DNA of 64,000 nucleotides from Pseudescherichia sp031979925 (GTDB lineage: Bacteria; Pseudomonadota; Gammaproteobacteria; Enterobacterales; Enterobacteriaceae): contig NZ_DALZFB010000013.1 in the NCBI RefSeq assembly GCF_031979925.1, positions 1 through 64,000 on the forward strand. The letters run 5' to 3'. The notes beneath the pieces were generated by a model. It was not told the DNA's origin and made no database searches. It saw only the letters and a program-made list of their open reading frames with translations. Numbering within the stretch: the stretch's first letter is position 1; each line of letters starts with the position of its first letter. The position numbers were made by a program, and so were the translations under genes. Shown piece after piece: positions 60,521-64,000 of this stretch.

Positions 60521-61873
60521 TCAGGCTTGCGAGAGCGGTTGTGGTAAGCGCCCGGCGCGTTTGTGGATCAGCCCGGCGCTATCGAATAGCCAGTAGAGCA
60601 GCTTCGCCATCAGCAGGCAGGCACCAAAGACCACGAGGAAGAAGACGACGCGAGAAACAAAGGCATCCAGCCCCTCACGCGCCAGCACGATCATATTGAA
60701 GATGGCACCGAAACAGAAGCTGTGCAGAATCGCCGCCTTATAGCGGTTGGTTTCGCGGTTGCCCAGCTCATAAAGCCAGTCAAACCACTTAATGATCAGC
60801 CCAACTACGACCGCACCCAGCGGAATGAACCAGACCCCACCCATTACCACCAGCGAGCCGATCAGCGTCGGGGAGATCGCCAGCCCGGAGTGGTTGTTTA
60901 GCACTTCCCAGGTGAAGTAGTTCGCGGTGTTCAGCACGATGCCCGGCCTGTCTGGCCACAGCCAGGTAGGGATAAACACGTAGAAGTCGCGCACGATGGG
61001 CGCTAGCCCCTGGAAGTCGATCTTGTCATAGTTTTGCAACAGCAGGGAGAGGTTCTCCCACGGCGAGAAGGTGTCACGGGTAAGGTAAAGGAAGGTGTAA
61101 AACGCCTCGTCGCCGCTCACCTGTAACCCGTAACGCTTCAGTGCCAGCCAGAACATCCCGACGATACCCAGCACGCCCGCCGCCGCCAGCATCCACAGCG
61201 AGATCCAGCCGCGAATAATGCCGATAAACAGGAAAATAGCGAAAGCAATAATGATGTTGGCCCGCGTGCCGCCCACAATCATGTAGGTCAGCAGGCCAAA
61301 GGCAACGGTGCTCACCAGGAAGAAGATCCAGCCCCGGCCATCCTGGCGCAGGAAATAGACCACCAGCATGGCGGGAATAAAGAAATAGAAGAAGCGCTTA
61401 AGCGCCACCCCGGAAACTTCACTCGAAAAGATCTGGCTGTAGGAGTGCAGCCGGAATAGCAGGAAGCCGTTGTGCATAAAGAAGATGCTGACGCTCACTA
61501 AAGCGATAAGCATCAGCATCACCCACGCCAGATGCGTTTCCACCCGGTTCATGGTGAACAGCGGACGACGTGGCTTGACCGCGGATGACGGCCGCAGGCG
61601 CGTTTTATAGGTGACGTAGTAGATGGCGTAGAAGCAGACCGCCGCCAGCAGGGACTGCATCATCACCTCAGGCGGCGCAACCCCGACGTTGAAGCGGAAG
61701 ACCAGAATGCTGGTGAGCGGAAAGCCAAAGAAAAACGTCAGCAGGAAAAGGAGCGAAAAGAAGACGTTAAAGTTAAAACGCACGCGGCGGAATTCAAACC
61801 AGGTCAGCGTGGCGATAAACAGCGTCGCCAGCAGCCAGATGGCCAGCAGACCAGAGAACGCAAGCTGGCTCAT
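60521..61873 (-). CDS. wzyE: Enterobacterial common antigen polymerase
   Basis: WzyE polymerises ECA trisaccharide repeats at the periplasmic face. The 450-aa protein has about 11 membrane segments and a large periplasmic loop containing RYGLQVSGDEAFYTFLYLTRDTFSPW. I start at 61873 (MSQLAFSG) with AGGAGG upstream, giving the E. coli length; the frame is open 13 codons further. It overlaps wecF by 4 bases. Confidence 0.96.
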   Translation of the reverse strand: MSQLAFSGLLAIWLLATLFIATLTWFEFRRVRFNFNVFFSLLFLLTFFFGFPLTSILVFRFNVGVAPPEVMMQSLLAAVCFYAIYYVTYKTRLRPSSAVKPRRPLFTMNRVETHLAWVMLMLIALVSVSIFFMHNGFLLFRLHSYSQIFSSEVSGVALKRFFYFFIPAMLVVYFLRQDGRGWIFFLVSTVAFGLLTYMIVGGTRANIIIAFAIFLFIGIIRGWISLWMLAAAGVLGIVGMFWLALKRYGLQVSGDEAFYTFLYLTRDTFSPWENLSLLLQNYDKIDFQGLAPIVRDFYVFIPTWLWPDRPGIVLNTANYFTWEVLNNHSGLAISPTLIGSLVVMGGVWFIPLGAVVVGLIIKWFDWLYELGNRETNRYKAAILHSFCFGAIFNMIVLAREGLDAFVSRVVFFLVVFGACLLMAKLLYWLFDSAGLIHKRAGRLPQPLSQA

Positions 61874-62949
61874 TGCGCACCTCCTGCAGCAATACGTAAT
61901 GCCTCGTGCCATGGCGCAAGGTAGTTGGGGCTAAAGAAGGTAATGGCATTTTTATCCACCGCCGCCAGCTGCCGCTGGGCCTCGCGAACGACCGCCTCAT
62001 CAAGCCTGTCACCGGTAAACAGCACCGGAATGTGCTGCTCAACCATATCCTGCCAGAAAGGGTTCTCCCGGTTTAACACGCAGGGGACACCTGCCTGGAT
62101 TAGCAGACAGAGCGTGCCGATCCCCTGCTGGCGGGCAAAGATAAAGTAGCCAAGATCGCACCGGCGCAGCAGCGCCAGGTAGTCATCAAATTCTAGCTTA
62201 TCGGCAAGGATGCGCAGGTTGTCCGCGCTAAACAGCGTCAGACCTGCCTGGCGCACTTCGGCAATATAGGCCTCGTTATTGGCTGGGTAGCCCATCGGCA
62301 CGATGACGTTAACCGTATCACCGAACTGCTGATGAACAGCCTTCAGGGCCGCGATATGCTCGTTGCTGCGATCCCCGGAGTTGCCGACCAGTACCGTTAG
62401 CTTGCCCTCGCGCTGCGTCTCCTGCGCCATCGTGTTGAGCGTGGGATCCATGCGCGTCGGGAAGTAGAGCAGTTCGCCGCGCACCTGCGGATGACGACGG
62501 GCAAAAAAATGCAGGTCGCCACGGGTAGCAAAGATACAGCCGACCTGCCGCTGGGCGAGGCGCCGTAGCGGATAGAAAAGGCGAAACTTCAGGCTCTGAG
62601 AGACTTCGTAGAGATCGGCTCCCCAGGCGTGCCAGTTAAACTGCTGAGGCTTGATGGCACCGCGCAGCAGCGCCAGCCAGAGATCGGTATTGAACTGACC
62701 ATGAAAGAAGAAGCGCTGCCGGCGATCGGCTTTGGCAAGGGCAATTACTGCCTGGGCCAGGGCTTTCTTACTGCTAAGAAAGCGTAGCGTAAGCGCCGGG
62801 AACTGCGCGCGCCAGCTCTCGTCGCCGCCGCAGATCATAAATTCGCGGGCATGCTCGCCCGTTGCCGCAAGGCTGTCGTTGAAAAAACGCAGCACGGTCA
62901 GGTTATGGTGTGGGATATCGGATCCCAGAACGTGAATCAGTGTAGTCAT
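61870..62949 (-). CDS. wecF: TDP-Fuc4NAc:lipid II transferase
   Basis: WecF (RffT) adds 4-acetamido-4,6-dideoxygalactose to lipid II to complete the ECA repeat. The 359-aa GT56-family protein has family motifs HVLGSDIPHHN and VGNSGDRSNEH. It overlaps wzyE by 4 bases and the wzxE stop by 4. Confidence 0.96.
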   Translation of the reverse strand: MTTLIHVLGSDIPHHNLTVLRFFNDSLAATGEHAREFMICGGDESWRAQFPALTLRFLSSKKALAQAVIALAKADRRQRFFFHGQFNTDLWLALLRGAIKPQQFNWHAWGADLYEVSQSLKFRLFYPLRRLAQRQVGCIFATRGDLHFFARRHPQVRGELLYFPTRMDPTLNTMAQETQREGKLTVLVGNSGDRSNEHIAALKAVHQQFGDTVNVIVPMGYPANNEAYIAEVRQAGLTLFSADNLRILADKLEFDDYLALLRRCDLGYFIFARQQGIGTLCLLIQAGVPCVLNRENPFWQDMVEQHIPVLFTGDRLDEAVVREAQRQLAAVDKNAITFFSPNYLAPWHEALRIAAGGAQ

Positions 62950-64000
62950 ACCCTTTTACGCCAGAGTAGAAATACGCCACAACAGATGGCGAAATAAACG
63001 ATATAGGTGGCCATGTAGGCCTGTGCCGCACCTAACGCCCCGTGCGCCGGAATGAGCCAGTGGGAAAAGGCCGTCAGCAGCGTAAACTGGCTCACTTCCG
63101 CCAGGATATAGAAGCTTAGCGAGGCGCGGGCAATCACCAGATAGCCAAAAACATACGCGCCGACTTTCAATACGTCACCGATCAGCTGCCAGGCAAAGAG
63201 ATCGCGCATGGCGATAAACTTCGCTGAAAAAAGCAACCAGATAGCAAAATCACGCAGCAGCCAGACGGTAAAACTTGCCGCCGCCACCGCAGGCAGCACA
63301 AACCGCAGCGATTTGACGATCTCGCGGCTTATCGCCTGCTTCTCCGTCAGCCGCGACAGCGTAGGCAGCAGATAGACGCTGAACGAGGCGGTAATAAACT
63401 GCAAATAGGCATCGGAGATGCTGCTCACCCCCTGCCAGATCCCGACTTCATCCCAACCGTAGTGCGCCGCCAGCAGGTTTCGCATCATCACGTAGGCGAC
63501 GGGCAACGTCACGGAGGTGATCAGCGCCATCAGGGTAAATTTGCCCAGCTGCCCGGCAAGGACACCGCTCCAGCGCGGCTTAAGGTAGCGTAGCGGCACA
63601 GTTTTACGGCGAATAAACAGCAGCAGCGCCGGGATGACTACCAGCGCCGGAACCAGCGCCAGGCCCAGCAGCGCGCCCTGATAGCCGCCCAGCCGGTAGC
63701 AGGCGTAGTAAGCGATCACCCCGATAATGCTGCCGCTGATTAGCGACAGCGCATTCCCGGCGGCGTCGCGAAAACCTTTCATCACCGCCAGCAGGAAGTT
63801 GGCCCATGCGATGCCCATCTGCACCAGCGCTACCAGACGTACCAGCCCCTGGAAGTGGGTATGGCCGAACAGCCCCTGGCTGATGGGGGCGGCAGCCAGC
63901 AGAAAAACAACGGCCAACAGCGTCGAGAACCCCAGCACCATGGTGGAAGAGGTGCCCACCACGTTGCGCAGCTGCGCCGGATCGTCATGGTACTGAGCTA
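62946..64000 (-). CDS. wzxE: Enterobacterial common antigen flippase (5' end outside the window)
   Basis: WzxE translocates undecaprenyl-linked ECA trisaccharide across the inner membrane. The visible 351 residues cover all but about the first 65 of the usual 416. The frame stays open to the window edge (...AQYHDDPAQLRNVVGTSS), so the coding sequence continues beyond 64000. Multiple hydrophobic segments of the MOP superfamily are present (MGIAWANFLLAVMKG, GIWQGVSSISDAYLQFI). Confidence 0.96.
   Translation of the reverse strand, partial: AQYHDDPAQLRNVVGTSSTMVLGFSTLLAVVFLLAAAPISQGLFGHTHFQGLVRLVALVQMGIAWANFLLAVMKGFRDAAGNALSLISGSIIGVIAYYACYRLGGYQGALLGLALVPALVVIPALLLFIRRKTVPLRYLKPRWSGVLAGQLGKFTLMALITSVTLPVAYVMMRNLLAAHYGWDEVGIWQGVSSISDAYLQFITASFSVYLLPTLSRLTEKQAISREIVKSLRFVLPAVAAASFTVWLLRDFAIWLLFSAKFIAMRDLFAWQLIGDVLKVGAYVFGYLVIARASLSFYILAEVSQFTLLTAFSHWLIPAHGALGAAQAYMATYIVYFAICCGVFLLWRKRV

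Overview
The window is a chromosome segment of an enterobacterium (family Enterobacteriaceae, broadly Enterobacter-like). Protein sequences and gene order match the E. coli K-12 interval running from the rRNA operon next to hemG to the wec (enterobacterial common antigen) cluster, read on the opposite strand. Signature blocks are hemG-trkH-yigZ-pepQ / fadBA, fre-ubiD / rfaH / tatABCD-ubiB-ubiJ-ubiE-rmuC-udp, metE / metR, yigM-yigL-pldB, rhtB / rhtC, recQ-pldA, rarD / corA-uvrD-yigB-xerC-yigA-dapF-lptM, cyaY / cyaA / hemCDXY, the argX-hisR-leuT-proM tRNA operon, yifK and wecG-wzyE-wecF-wzxE. The genus cannot be fixed from the sequence alone.

Layout: 1-277 is the promoter and leader of an rRNA operon that leaves the window on the left (minus strand). 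278-18604 holds haem, potassium, peptide, fatty-acid, ubiquinone and Tat-export genes, ending with udp under a tandem CRP arrangement. 19689-26341 is an accessory block between dlhH and metE. It contains a tightly overlapping six-gene minus-strand operon (FbpA/AfuA-type binding protein, fused double permease, ATPase, metallo-beta-lactamase-fold hydrolase, histidine phosphatase, small HAD phosphatase) and a divergent DeoR-family regulator. It looks like an uptake-and-dephosphorylation system for a phosphorylated compound; the substrate is unknown. 26378-32400 is methionine synthesis, biotin uptake and phospholipid genes. 33295-34179 is an inserted Rpn-family nuclease gene between rhtB and rhtC. 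34218-53660 is conserved core (DNA repair, Mg2+ transport, cell-division recombination, adenylate cyclase, haem synthesis).

53670-57590 is the second variable region. The small RNA GlmZ sits next to hemY and has a recognisable sigma-54 promoter with two GlrR-type activator sites. In the place that holds aslA/aslB in E. coli K-12 lies a TccC-type Rhs toxin gene, interrupted by a single-base frameshift, whose AT-rich C-terminal tip carries a Cys/His/Asp pattern of a papain-like fold. It is followed by two 167-bp tandem repeats, each carrying the 3' end of tRNA-Pro and a strong terminator, and by a 100-N assembly gap abutting the proM tRNA gene.

57593-58038 encodes four tRNAs (Pro, Leu, His, Arg) transcribed as one operon from a clear stringent-type promoter. 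From 58141 to the right end lie yifK and the distal part of the common-antigen cluster; wzxE runs off the right edge. Most regulatory elements listed (FadR, CRP, MetJ, LexA, sigma-54/GlrR, the corL leader peptide) were recognised by direct match to known consensus sequences and have not been tested by search.
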